A stretch of DNA of 64,000 bases from Volvox africanus (Eukaryota > Chlorophyta > Chlorophyceae > Chlamydomonadales > Volvocaceae): assembly GCA_030268105.1 (NCBI GenBank), contig BSDZ01000025.1, positions 62,001 through 126,000 on the forward strand, given 5' to 3'. Shown piece by piece: positions 32,937 through 45,142 of the stretch. Numbering within the stretch: the first letter of the stretch is position 1; each line of letters starts with the position of its first letter. A program made the translations under genes and the position numbers. The notes under the pieces are model-generated. The model was not told where the DNA came from and did not search any database. It worked only from the letters and a program-made list of their open reading frames with translations.

Positions 32937-33417
32937 GAGGCAGCCTCGCATTCCTGCTCACTGCAACTACTTTTGGTCGTTCTGGTTATTTCTTTACTGT
33001 TTCAGTTATCGTTCTTGTTATTGTTTGCTGTTTTGCCCACCCGCTGCAGAATTATTTTTGTGTGTACGGAAACCATCCTGTCATAATGTAGGTAGCTGTT
33101 ATGAAGAATATCAATAGGATTTCAGTTTTGATAGATGAAGATATTTCAGGCAATAATTTACAGCTCATTATTCGGAAAGCATCCAGGTAAGCAGCCATTG
33201 GTGAGTGACTACCCATTAATTCAACGAAACAATCAAATTTCTACACATCCAATCCTGCCAATCAAATTTTGTTTATGAGTTAAATAATCATTTGTACCAT
33301 GCACCAATCATTTCAATCATCATAAGGTACATACATCCTAACTTCATCTGCCACCGCACATTTAGCAGCCCGCTCTAACATAAGCTTAGAAACAAACATG
33401 ATAGATGTTAGTTCTAT

Positions 33418-36085
33418 CTAATAGTCTTCTATTTCACTATCGTCGTTGTTGTCGTCCTCTCGCGCACTGGTGGCATCATCCTGCTCGTCCTCACTCCTCT
33501 CGTCCTTGCTCACCAAAAGGAAAATTATACTTATTTACATGCATATATATAAAGGTAAATTAAGCCGACACGACCCAGCAATCATTTTTGGTTACGAGAT
33601 TTTTAATCATGTCTAGGATGGGCAGTGCTTCTAGGTACTATGTATGTGGACACTTTGTTACCTGTTTCTTCTTACTCCCTGAGCTCCCACGTTGACGTCG
33701 TGCCCGTGTACATCGCACATCTTCCGAAGCACTCTTGACCTTTATCAGTCGAAACAACACATATTAGAATATTACATTCATACAAGCAGGAAATTAAGAC
33801 AACAAGCTGAACTCAGGAAATTTACCTTCTTTCGCCGGTGGTCGTAACTGTCATTATTGTCGTCACCGTCCGTAGACTTGTCTTCCACCGGCACCTGCTG
33901 GTCCAAAATACGTGAAGGGACTAGGTAGTGATAGCAAATATAATTAAAAAGTAATTAATGTCGGGCCTCAATATATTGTACCTTTCTTTTGATGCCCGTG
34001 CTTGTCCGTCTCACTTTCGTGGATGGCCGCACATCGCCGTCGTTTGTTACCTTCAAGGGCCACCGTTAACATACATATAGGATTTTAGAAATTATAAGCT
34101 TATATTTTCTATTTAAAAAGAGAAAAACAAATCAACGTATACCACATCAAACCACAAAGCACGCAGCAAATTAAAAGAATAGAACGAAACATAAAATTAC
34201 AACTTACTAAAACGGGAAGACAGGATGAATATTCATTAATGGGCTGTACCTTTTTCGCTGCCGCCTTGCTTGAGTTTGTAGCATTCCTGCTGGAGTTCCT
34301 TGCCTTAGAGGGCTGTGGACTCTTTGCCTACATGAAAAGGAAGTATGTTTGAGGAAAATAGGAACAATTACATAAAAGACAAAAAGGAGAAAACAGGTTA
34401 AAGGACATTAATGACCTGTACATCCCTGTACATGCAATCCATAATGTACATCACCCATCCTGCAATAACCTTGCTAAGCGCACCTGGAAATTTGCACACC
34501 CCATCAACCACTCTCTTTACCACTATTATTTGGACTAACCTGTCGGCGTCGAGCGGCCTGGATCTCCTCCTTCTGATGTATGCGAGCTGCATTGGTAGCC
34601 AGCACCATTATCAATGCATCTTCACCATGTGCGGGCTACTTTTGGCGTTTGCTAGTGCGCCCATCCTGAGTTCCTGGCGGCTCGTCATTTCGGCCACTTT
34701 TCTGCGGTTTGGTAGCAATTAAGCATTTTGTAAACAAGGAAATAAAGGCATGAAAACATTGTTATTGTTGTACTAGCTAAAATAAAAAACAAAGGTTATG
34801 CATGAACTGTGATGTACTTTCTGCAAACATACTAAGAAGTACGTACTATTATGGTAGCGAAGCAGCAGCAATCATTAAAGTGAACACATGCATCATCGCA
34901 TCTTACCGTAGTGCCTTTTGGCAACTCCAGTGCACCAAGGCCTGGTGTATGCTGAGCTGTTCCACCAGCTCCAACTGGCACTGGAGTGGCTGGTACGGCA
35001 AAGGATGTCTTACTGCTTTCAATCTGCTTCCGCTGCACAAGTGCATTAATAAGCTCCTGTTGCCGATCTGTCACATTCAAATCCTCCATCACAATGCGGC
35101 ACTCACTGGGACCCGCATCTGGGTTATCTGGCTGAGCGTACTTGAAGCTCCTCCAGGCTGCCCAAGACTCCTTGTTCCACAGCTTCTTCCATGGCTTCTT
35201 CTCAAACTCATCTACATAAAAATAATGTGAAGACGAACATCAACGCCAGATGCCATGATACACATCATTGTCGAAAGTTTTCGTAATCCCGTACATAGCG
35301 TAAGAGGCATGGCATGTCCTTTGTCGTAAAACAAATCTTTGGCCCGCGTTTACCCCATATTCCATTTTTCAAAATACATTGAAAGGATTTTTTTTATCAA
35401 ACAACCTCATCAAAATATGTTGTAAAAAAGTATATGGATGACAAGTAGCAGTACGAGCTCACAAACCTGGCTTGCAGGCAAGTTCCTCCTTTTGGGTGGC
35501 CTTCACCTTTTCGTACCTTGCATGTTGGGCATTGTAATCCGTTGCGTATCTACAAAGTACATGGGATGCACCGAATAAAACTGCTTACTTTTTATACTGT
35601 GCATGCTTCATTCTATTGTTGTCTGTCCCCACTGAAAGTAAGCTAATGATATGGATGGCATGTATGATGACCACAAACAAGATAATCACTAGAAGCATAA
35701 CAGTAGGAAAATAAACATGTACGTACTTTTGCCATTTCTTCTTGAAGCAGTCGACCGTAACTCTTGGCTGTAAGTCAGCCACTTGTGCAAAGCCAGCAGC
35801 AAAGCACTTATCCCAAACGGGCTGCAGATGCGGCACACGTTGAATATCCTTCGCAATGAGGACCCGTGGATTCTTCAGGCTGCTGTCGAGGTTGTACGGC
35901 ATGTTGTCGCGGACGGCTTTGTTGATGGCAGCCTGCTCATATGACCTGTTCCGCTTTGATGGCTCACCACGATCATGATCCTTTCGTATACTGATTCTGC
36001 TTACTTCAGGGGATACCAATTGAACAGATGGCTGTTTTAGGGATATATGGATAGGTTCTTCTGAGCCTGGTTCCAAGCCTTCCCC
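33418..36085 (-). CDS. CACTA-borne protein of unknown function (right copy)
   Basis: Inverted duplicate of the gene at 22816-25483, with the same exons: 36085-35727, 35549-35467, 35211-34907, 34701-34540, 34327-34250, 34050-33982, 33894-33826, 33739-33662, 33504-33418. The translated open frames of the two copies are identical, including the in-frame TAG (34638-34636 here). Identity of intron sequence as well as exons shows recent duplication and not selection. This copy retains its upstream region as far as the intact CACTA terminus, so if either is expressed from the element's own promoter it is this one. Confidence 0.55.
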
Positions 36086-37206
36086 TTAAAATGTGCATGA
36101 CGTTTTTTTATGCGATGACAAAATAATAACCATGCTGAAAATTGTGGCGTGAATCCGTTGAAGTATTCATTCCCGTGCAGCGATTGAACTAATCTGCCTT
36201 GCAATATGTCTGGATTTGGGAAGCATTGGGGTCATAGAGTACGTCTCACACATGGTCAATTTTCATGGTCAATTTTCACACCTACGCAAAGCTGCTATGG
36301 TGCTTGCCGGAAAAGGCTATATAATTTTGGGGGCCTGCTCGATGTGTAACTGTGGCTCTTGGTGACTTTGTTTGGGTCTCCATCTGGCAACATTGTTGCC
36401 TGGCTACTGTGTAAGGTTTGCTGTTGCCAACTTTCCGCGATCCTTACCCACGCTTGCTAACTCTGGCAGCTTGCTGCTCAATAATTAGAAACCCTTCCAT
36501 AACTAGAAAGGTAGCCATGAACAGACATGTGTGGCACTTAAGAGTTTTATGTTACAAAGTAAGCCACATGTACAGGTTCTAAATCCATATAATGGTAGCG
36601 ATTTAGCGATGTTAACAAGCGTTCACCAGAGCAATCTCTTGTACAACGACTAGTATTCATAGCGCTATCCTAAATTAACTTTGAAGATATTTTATGCACA
36701 AAGTCTCCAATGCTACTGCACAATACGAGCAAGTAAGCAAACTAAATAAATCCGGCGAACCCGTGCTCCGAACATTATTATGCGCTATCTACATAAACTT
36801 TGCGTAAACTGCGTTACAGTGCGTTACGTGCGTATGGTAACGCACTGTACGCAAGATATACGCAAGCTGTTTGCGTAAAGTTAACGCGTGCGTTAGGTTT
36901 GCGATCGCGTGCGTTAGGTTTGCGTTAGGCTCGCGTTAGAACATACACAAGCCCCCGATTTTCGAGCACCACGAAATGTAATAAAAATTGCAGGGAACTT
37001 TTATACTCATTATAAATATTGTTTTCATTTAAACAAACTTGAAAACGACGCACTATAACAGACGTTCTGTCAAGTTTTCTATTTCTTTGCGTTAGGCTCG
37101 CGTTAGGCTAACGCAATCTCTAACGCACAAAACGCAGCCTTACGCACACATACACGACCTAACGCAGCCTAGCGCAAGCCTAACGCACGAATCTCTTGTT
37201 ATAGTG

Positions 37207-37320
37207 GTAGGGTAAAACTAAGTATTGCAATATGTATAACAATGTTAATAGTAGTGATATTTCACCGGAGCCAAAGCTGCCCATTATTCTAGACCTCCAA
37301 TCCAAGTTGTTTCACAAAGT

Positions 37321-37351
<31 letters not shown>

Positions 37352-37365
37352 ATCCCGGCTGTTCA

Positions 37366-37399
<34 letters not shown>

Positions 37400-38420
37400 T
37401 ATAGTAGATAGGGACAGTGGGAATATCGTTCATCCATTCACGCATGTCCCTCTAGGATGACGAGGCATTTGGCTACCTTAAGAGGGTCATAGTTACTCCC
37501 ACCATTTACCCACGCTTGGTTGAATTTCTTCACTTTGACATTAACAGCACTGGGCAGGAATCATATTGTCTTTTCCCCTTGTCCGTACTAGTCCTGCGTT
37601 GGGGCTGTTCATCACCTACGGAAAACCGTAACTGCGACCCAGCATTGATATGTCTTGTCAGTACCTAAGATGAGCCTGGGATACCAAGACTAAGATAGGT
37701 TGATGTCACTCACAATGGTACTTTGACTAGTTCTAGTCATTTCGCTGGTAGCAAGTCTGTAGCTTATGAAATGATGGAATCACAAATGAAATAACAAATA
37801 AAATGACAAACTCCTTCTCTGGACCTGCCAGACTTGCCCTCAAATGGATCCTCGGAATTGACATGACTTCTGGAGCTTGAAATGATTTAGGGTTCCATTT
37901 ATCACGGGGTACGCCCATATATTGGGCAGGCTCCTGCTGCTCCACCTTGATCCTGACTGGATGCGCCGTCGGCGCACAGCAATCCTTACAAAGACCAACA
38001 TAAAATAACTTTCAAATATAGTAACTATTTATATTCCATCCAAAGCCCGACCCTAGCTGACCCTAACTGAGCCCATCGGAACCGAAATCTATTCACCTTA
38101 TTCCTCACCTCCTTGGATAACGACAACCTAGACAACGGCGAAGTCCCCATTCAAATTAATCACGTCGTAATAGGTGAACACCTGGCATCTCACCTTCAGT
38201 TCGGAATGGTGTGGGTGGGTTGATGTCTATGGGTTCGTCGGCACCAGCACGTCCTGGCTGTTTTCCCCACCTGGCAGCGGATTCCTGGTGGTATGTGATA
38301 TTATCATGATGAGAAGAGATAATTCTCCGGGCGCTTGACTTGTGGGCGGTAACGTACGCGCTGTCATTATCTCAAGATGCCGTTGGTGTTATACGGCACA
38401 GGGAAGTACGGGTGACCCCG
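37207..38420. other. Intergenic; contains right copy of 107-bp repeat
   Basis: Outside the CACTA terminus the sequence begins GTAGGGTAAAACTAAGTA, which resembles a short stretch within the palindrome arms (GGGGTAAAACTAAGTA, 21626-21641). The repeat 37654-37760 is annotated separately. No coding region is supported. The last five bases (CCCCG) are the target-site duplication of the following chromovirus. Confidence 0.5.
37654..37760 (+). repeat. 107-bp direct repeat, right copy
   Basis: Partner of 18230-18336, equal length, same orientation, about eight differences. It lies 448 bp beyond the outer terminus of the right CACTA copy. Confidence 0.75.
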
Positions 38421-38836
38421 TGTTGTATCCTTAATGCTTTGCTGTAAATCATTAAGAGATAATAATAATAATCCATTTATCATTATTAATAATTACAAAT
38501 AATTATTAGTCTCACCGTTACATGTTCCCATCTGGCATTCGATTTCTGGATCCCGCACCATCAATGTTACTAACCACTTTCCCGAATCATCCGAACCTGT
38601 CGGTTAGTCCACGACCTGTATGGACTGGGCCATTTACCGCCTGAATGGTAAATGGTGGAACACCTGGTTCCTGGTTCACTGATCCTCCGGTTGTAGTGGT
38701 GACTTCTGAAGGTCATGCCCGGTTCGAGGCCTTATGGTCTCTCAAGTACGACCTGGTCGGCGATTCTACTTAATCGGGCTCTGGCACCACAACCGGTATC
38801 TTTTGATACCACCCTTCGTGGGTACTATATACAACA
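38421..38836 (+). repeat. 5' LTR of chromovirus 2
   Basis: 416 bp, from TGTTGTATCC to TATACAACA. It includes an ATAATAATAATAAT run and a TATATACAACA end. It differs from the 3' LTR at seven sites, six of them transitions. Confidence 0.95.
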
Positions 38837-38839
38837 AGC

Positions 38840-38851
38840 TGGTATCGAGAC
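38840..38851 (+). promoter_or_regulatory. Primer-binding site of chromovirus 2
   Basis: TGGTATCGAGAC begins three bases after the 5' LTR. The first eight bases equal the start of the initiator-methionine tRNA-complementary site (TGGTATCA...) common in plant LTR elements; the remainder deviates. It marks the start of minus-strand DNA synthesis. Confidence 0.65.
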
Positions 38852-38989
38852 TGTTCCTCCCTGGGACGTCTCGTCAAGTCTTCCGCTGAAATCTTTCCAA
38901 GCCTTCTCAAGACTTCCTGTTTAAATCGCTCAAGCCGCTCAAGCCGCGCAACACACTCAAGTCGTTCAAGCCACCCCCTTAAGCAAATC

Positions 38990-40668
38990 ATGGACATCGA
39001 CCACGATCTTCCTCCGGCTGATATCCCTCTGGACGAAGAGACATTGCCCGAGGAGCTGGGGGCCGCCATCTTCGCTGCGGCTAGTACCGTTTCTTCAAGT
39101 CAAATCCATCGAAGCGACACTGCTGCCAAGTCGCTCCGATCTGTTCTCCAACAACTCCATTGTCGAACTTCCGAATTCTTGAAGTTCCTTGAAGGCATTA
39201 AAGTGTTGGGTAGGCCCTGGTCCTTGCCTTTGCTTTGCCTTCAGCCAGCAACTCGCAGTTTGATCTGTTAGGCTTTCTGGCATACAATATGCAAGCCTCG
39301 AACTTAGCGAATGCTATCTCGGCTCTTGTTGCCAACACACTTCAGTTTGTTGGCCGGATTGCTGCGAATGCTAGCCAAGCAAATAGGTGGGAATGTTTCT
39401 CTAGGTTGGCACAGTCACCCAATGCTGCTGTGGCAGGTGGTACCAACCTGCAGAACCAGCCCCCGCCTATTCCCGGGCAAGGCGGCACAGCATCCCCTGA
39501 GGCACCTACATCACCTATTTATGTCCCATCCCCTCTCTATGTTCATGTCCCTGCCGTAGTGTCAAATCATTTGACACCTGGTGCAGTGGATATTCCTGGG
39601 ATGGCTCCTGCTGCTGCGGCAACTACTGGTGCTGCTGCTGCGGGCACCTCTTCTGGGCAACCTGTGCCCCCTCATACTGGACATGAGGACGAGGTGATAA
39701 AAATAGCGATTTCGGTGCCTAAGCTAAATATCCCTACGGATGTTAAGCTTTCCGATTTAGGACGAGTTGCTGCACCTCTTACACGGGCTTTTGTCCGTAA
39801 TGTTAGGAATTACTTTGCCACAGTCCGTGGGGGTCAACAGGACTCTACACGCCGCCTTTTTCTTGCCAATGCCTTTGAGGGCGCAGCAAGGATATGGCAC
39901 GATCAATGGACTAATGCACGGGATTCCTATACATCCGAGGAACTGCTAGAAGCACTGCTTGTCCGTTTTGCACCCCAAGTCCAGTCACGTGCTACTGAGG
40001 CACGCCTTAAGTTGAATGCCGGCAAATACCGCATGCGCCCTGGAGAAACTGTCTCCGCTTATCAGAGCCGCTTTGAGGCCCTTGTCACGCCCATTGCGGA
40101 TCTATCTGATAGTGAGCGTGTGTTTTGGTTTCAGCAAGGCCTTTCATCTGACCTTAGTGGGGACTGTGCAACTGACCTGTCGGGTAAAACCTTTGAGTCA
40201 TATAAGGATTTGATTCAGTTCGCCCTGGGAGCTGAGAAAAGGTTACTTGCCCGACGGAATACTGAAAAACTGGCCCGTCCCAAACTGAATACGCTGTCAG
40301 TACAGGACATGGTCTGTGATGACCCCGACGAGGAGACCCCGGCGCCCCTAACCAAGAAACCCCGGGCTGCATCCGTTCGTACTGACATCAGTGGGCAGGA
40401 GGATCGGCCACGGGAGGTTAAGGGTGCCGGTAAGTCCAAGAGGGGCGGCGGACAGCAGGGGAGACACTTGGCCCCAAAAAGGGGCCACGTGCGAAAGAGA
40501 GGCCAGAAAAGGGATCCGGCGGAGTTTTTAGGCAGATTTAAATGTACCAGACGAGAATTTCAGTTTCGGAAACAACATGGGATGTGCCTCCGCTGTGGAT
40601 CCGACCAGCATAGGGTGGACTCCTGCCCACTCCTGGGGGCGGAGAAACCCAAGGGCAAGGATGACTAG
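38990..40668 (+). pseudogene. Gag of chromovirus 2
   Basis: An ATG at 38990 opens a leader-like N-terminus (MDIDHDLPPADIPLDEETL) in one frame that closes at 39271. The main Gag frame (from about 39235) is in another frame, so either a frameshift fell near 39180-39270 or the upstream frame is a separate short ORF. The main part has Pro/Ala-rich sequence, the capsid region (FEGAARIWHDQW, YQSRFEALVTPIADL), a basic Arg/Lys stretch and a CCHC knuckle CLRCGSDQHRVDSC (40585-40626). It ends in TAG (40666-40668), after which the same frame continues open into pol. Confidence 0.85.
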
Positions 40669-43600
40669 GAACTTGCCCAGGCTGGTATAGAGGGAACACC
40701 GCCTGGGGTCTTTGCTGTGGGCCAGATGGTAGCTAAATGCCGTGCAGTCCGGGCTCTTTTGCCCTCTGTTTTAAACCAAGTAGAGCAAGCGATAGGGAGA
40801 CGTTTTTCTTTTGATGCACGAACTGTCCGTGCTGGCTTTGATGGCTTCTGTAACCTGTTTGAGCCTCAAGGTCGTCCCCTGTCTTCTGCTAACTTGGGTG
40901 GGCACACCATCTTGTTCACTCCCTCTTCACTCTGCGAGCTACAGAAACAATTAGCTCACTTTAGGGCATGCAAACGTCAACACCCTGATACCTCAGCATG
41001 CATCTTGCTGCCTGAGTATGTATCCCGACGCAACCCTTCATTTCTGGCGGGAATGCAACGGGTCTTAAGGTTTAACCCAGGGACGGCTCTTTTCCATAGC
41101 CTTGATATGGCAGGTGAGGTCGTTCAGCTCCCTGGAAGCCCATACTTTGTTGACGTCTGGTTTGCTGCTCCTAAACCGGTTCAGGAGGGCTTGCCTGAGA
41201 CTGAGCCCTGTATTTCAGTTCTCTGCTTGCCTAAAGCTGCTGCCCTGATAGGTGCTGGCGTACCTCTGATCACCGTGAGTACGGCAGGTCGTACGTTCAC
41301 TGCCCTAGCCGACTCTGGAGCCAGTGATGACTTCATTTCGGCATCAGTGGTTACGCAGCTTGGCCTGAAACCTAGTCCATGCTCCTGGTCAGAAGTTACC
41401 CTTGCTGATGGGGGTAAGCAGGCTATCTTGGGGCAGGTTAATCTTCGTCTATCTGCAGGTCCTTTAAGGTTAAATGTCCGCCCATACGTGTTGCCTCAGC
41501 TAACTGATGCTGCCACGTATATCTTGGGTTCTTCCACCCTTGCACAGTATGGGGCTGTCCTTGACTATGAGTCTAAGTCTTTGCGCCTGCGCAAGGGGAC
41601 TCTAGTTTGCAAGGTACCCTTTACTACTACCGGACAGCCACCAGATCAGACGACACCTGCGCCTTGCTTTAATTATGCAACCACTGCTATCTGTCAGCAC
41701 ACTGAACCTGAAGTTGTTGGCAGAAAAGCAGCAGTTCGCATGATTCGCAAGGGGGCTCATGCTTTACTGGTACGGCCCAAGTTGCACCTGAATGCAACTT
41801 CTATCCCAGGTGATGCCACTGACCCTGAGCTTGAGGCCCTGTTACAGGAATATGCAGATATATTCCAGGAGGTCCCTGGTAAGCCTCCAATGCGGCCTGT
41901 GGATCACACCATACCTTTGGTGCCTGGCACAGTACCCGTTTCCCGCCCATGTATCGGCTAAGCCCCTTGGAGCTGGACGAGGTCAAACGACAGGTTACTG
42001 AGCTGCTGAAAAAAGGTATGATACGGCCAAGCACATCCCCATACTCCGCCCCTATTCTGTTTGTGGGAAAGAAGGATGGGTCTCTGAGAATGTGCATTGA
42101 TTATAGGGGGTTAAATGCTGCAATGGTTAAGAACCGTTACCCCCTCCCACGTGTTGATGATTTGCTGGATAAGCTAAAAGATTCTGCATTCTTTAGCTCT
42201 ATTGACCTCCAGCAGGGGTATAATCAGATTCGTATAGCAGAATCTGACATCCCTAAAACGGCTTTCCGTACGCTGTTTGGCCATTTTGAATATACCGTCC
42301 TTAGTTTCGGACTGACGAACGCCCCTGCAACGTTCCAAGCCGTCATGGACCGTATCTTCAGGCCATACATCGACAAATTCGTCATCTGTTATCTGGACGA
42401 TATCCTGGTGTTTTCAAAGACCCGTGAGGATCACATACAACACCTCCGTCTGGTCTTTGAGGTTCTGTGGCGTGAGCAGCTATATGCTAAGCGTTCTAAG
42501 TGCCACTGGGCACAACCACAGGTGGAGTATCTGGGGCATATAGTGTCTCAGGATGGCATACGGATGGACCCCCGGAAAACTGCTGTTGTTCGGGATTGGC
42601 CAGTGCCCTCCAACCTGCAGGAGCTGCGTAAGTTTTTGGGCCTGACCAACTATTTTCGTAAGTTCATAGAGCGCTACACAGTCATTGCTGCACCGCTAAC
42701 AAACCTCACACGTAAGGGAGCCTTCTCTTCACCTGAGGCCTGGACCCCCGCATGCCAAGAAGCTTTTGATGCTTTGAAGCGTGCTATCTCTGATGATATT
42801 ATCCTGCATTTCCCTGACTACTCATTGCCATTCCGTGTAGAGGTCATAACTGATGCATCTATACATGGGACGGGGGCAGTTCTGTTGCAGCAGGGACGCC
42901 CCATTGCATATACGAGTAAGAAGTTTTTGGGGGCTGAAACCCGTTATACCACACTGACGTCCAATCCAACCGGAACGGTGCTGTTCAGGGCAGCCGCCAC
43001 TAAGGACACCGGAGCTGTGCGTGTGCGCGTGTATGTATAAACATGGAGAGGGGAGATTCAAAGCAACGGAGCCAGGGAGGGGCGAGGCCAAGGGGCGGAA
43101 AAATGATGAAATAGTGTGGGATTCTTGCGGTCCTACATTCTTGCGGTCCTACATGCGGTCCTACATTCTTGCGGTCCTACATGCGGTCCTACATTCTTGC
43201 GGTCCTACATGCGGTCCTACATGGGCAATCCTACATTCTTGCGGTCCTACATGCGGTCCTACATGCGGTCCTACATTCTTGCGGTCCTACATTCTTGCGG
43301 TCCTACATGCGGTCCTACATTTCTTGCGGTCCTACATGCCTTGAAGGAATGGCGATGTTACCTTGAGGGTCGGCCTTTTGCTCTCAAGACTGATCACAAA
43401 CCCTTACGTTTCTGCAAGGTGTGCCCTCCCTTAACCGACGCCAGGCCCGCTGGATGGAATACCTGGCACGGTTTAACTTTGATTGGGAGTACCTGAGTGG
43501 CTCACTTAACATAGCTGATGCTCTCAGTAGGCACCCCTCACTGCATGCAGCCATACTGGCGGTAAGCACACGGAGTAGGTCTCAGGCAAAACCTAACTTC

Positions 43601-45087
43601 GTGCCCTCCGATTTTACCAAGCGCTTGAAACAGGCTTATGCAGCCGACCCGTGGTTCACAAATCATAACAACACGGGGCACTTGGTAGAGGAGCATGGCT
43701 TATGGATCCGCTCTGAAGGATCCCACTGTCAGATTGTCGTACCTAATGACGACTCATTACGTCAGGAGCTCATGTCACGTTTCCATGACGGCCCTCTTGC
43801 TGGACATCCTGGCTGCACCCGGTTACTGGAGCTTTTGCGGCGTCAATTCTGGTGGCCCCACATGGCTAAGGACGCTGAAAATTATGTCCTCTCTTGCGAC
43901 CTGTGCCAGCACAACAAGGCCCAATCTGGTAAAGCGCATGGGCATCTCCAGCCTCTGCCTATTCCCGACGCTCCCTGGGAAAGCGTCTCCATGGACTTTA
44001 TTGTTGCGCTGCCCAAAACTGAGGGAGGATACGACGCTGTGCTGGTCCTGGTCGACCGCTTCACTAAGATGGTCCACCTGGCCCCCACGACATCATCCTG
44101 CACAGCTGAGCAAACGGCCCGTCTATTCTTCGACAATGTGGTACGTTTGCATGGGGTCCCCAAGTCCGTGGTGTCTGATCGTGGCACTCAATTTGCAAGT
44201 TTTGGGGCACCCTGGGAACTCTGGTAGGAATGCAGGTGAATCTGTCCACCGCCTACCACCCCCAATCTGATGGGCAAACAGAGCGTGTTAACCGTGTCCT
44301 GGGTGATATGCTTCGCAACTTTGCGGGTCGCACACCTACTGCATGGGATACATACCTAACTGCTGCTGAGTTTGCCATTAATAATGCTACTAACCGGTCC
44401 ATTGGTAATAGTCCGTTTTTCCTTAATTACGGTTTTAACCCTGCTTTGCCTGTTTGGCGGGAATTGGACATAAACGTTCCGACTGCAAAAACGTTTGCTA
44501 AGTCTTTCGTGTCCCGTCTAACTGATGCTAAAGCTTGCCTGGAAGCTGCACAGCAACGGGCTATGGACTATCATAACAAGTCCAAAAAGGACGTCACATT
44601 CACTAAGGGCCAACTGGTTATGTTGAGCACGAAGAACCTTCGTTCCCTTGCTGATGGGTCTCGTAAATTATTACCACGCTTTGTGGGGCCTTATCCTGTC
44701 GTACGCATGGTAGGGTCTGTGGCTGTAGAATTACAACTCCCATCTGACCTACGCATTCATCCCACATTTCATGTATCTCTCGTACGACCATATCGGGGTA
44801 CTCTGCCTGAGGCTAACGATAGCATTCCCTCTGTTACGGAAGCTAGTCCCTCTACCTGGTTATCTGGCAAGCAGACTCTGTATGCTGTTGAACGTATCCT
44901 AGATTACCGTGCACGACGTGTGGGCAATGGTAAGCGCAAGTGCAACGTGCATGAGTACCTGGTTAAGTGGGCTGGGTACTCATCTGAGCACAATAGCTGG
45001 GAACCGGCACGTAACTTCACCCCTGACATGAAACCCCTGCTTGATGAAGCTAAACGACGGGCACAGTCTAAGGAGGGCTCTCTCTGA
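40669..45087 (+). pseudogene. Pol of chromovirus 2, broken at four places
   Basis: In frame with gag after UAG. Order: protease DSGAS (41311-41325); reverse transcriptase YLDD (42390-42401); RNase H, interrupted; integrase zinc region and catalytic core; chromodomain (HEYLVKWAGYSSEHNSWEP) and TGA at 45085-45087. Lesions: a single-base loss near 41947 between protease and RT; foreign sequence 42954-43121 and minisatellite 43122-43338 inside RNase H; a single-base loss near 43411; a 4-bp loss near 44200 in the integrase core. About 80% of aligned residues look shared with chromovirus 1 by eye, so both belong to one lineage. The fragments are otherwise well preserved, as expected for a young dead copy. 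Confidence 0.93.
43122..43338 (+). repeat. Minisatellite within RNase H region, units of 13 and 16 bp
   Basis: A tandem array of GCGGTCCTACAT followed by either G or TCTT gives 13-bp and 16-bp units in irregular alternation, with one GGGCAATCC interruption near 43220-43232. The unit is the element's own RNase H coding sequence: CTTGCGGTCCTACATGCC reads LAVLHA, and the array's last unit flows directly into the correct frame. No spacer-like unique sequence occurs between units, so it is not a CRISPR. Confidence 0.93.
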
Positions 45088-45142
45088 TGCTGCCCTACTT
45101 CATCCTGATTGTTTTCTTCTCATGCATCGGGACGCTGCATCT

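Larger units (their letters stand above)
26761..37206 (-). mobile_element. CACTA-like element, right copy (inverted), split by a Ty3 insertion
   Basis: Minus-oriented second copy. The 5' terminus CACTATAACAAG is intact at 37206-37195. Body 37123-32937 pairs with the left copy (coordinates sum to 58901); the 3' part is 27102-26761. The chromovirus 27103-32884 interrupts it after GCGTAC. The 3' terminus and last ~52 bp are missing. Compared with the left copy I saw only three substitutions in the parts I aligned by eye (near 21924, 21955 and 25810 of the left copy). The two copies are therefore very recent relatives or products of one inverted duplication. Confidence 0.75.

Noticed and set aside
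26357..37206. Interpretation of the inverted CACTA pair as one giant foldback element with the retrotransposon as cargo
   Set aside because: The Ty3 copy has its own LTR junction inside the right CACTA copy and is truncated; it is a later insertion and not cargo.
43122..43338. Regular short repeats, considered as a CRISPR array
   Set aside because: Repeats are directly abutting without unique spacers, lie inside a retrotransposon and derive from its coding sequence.
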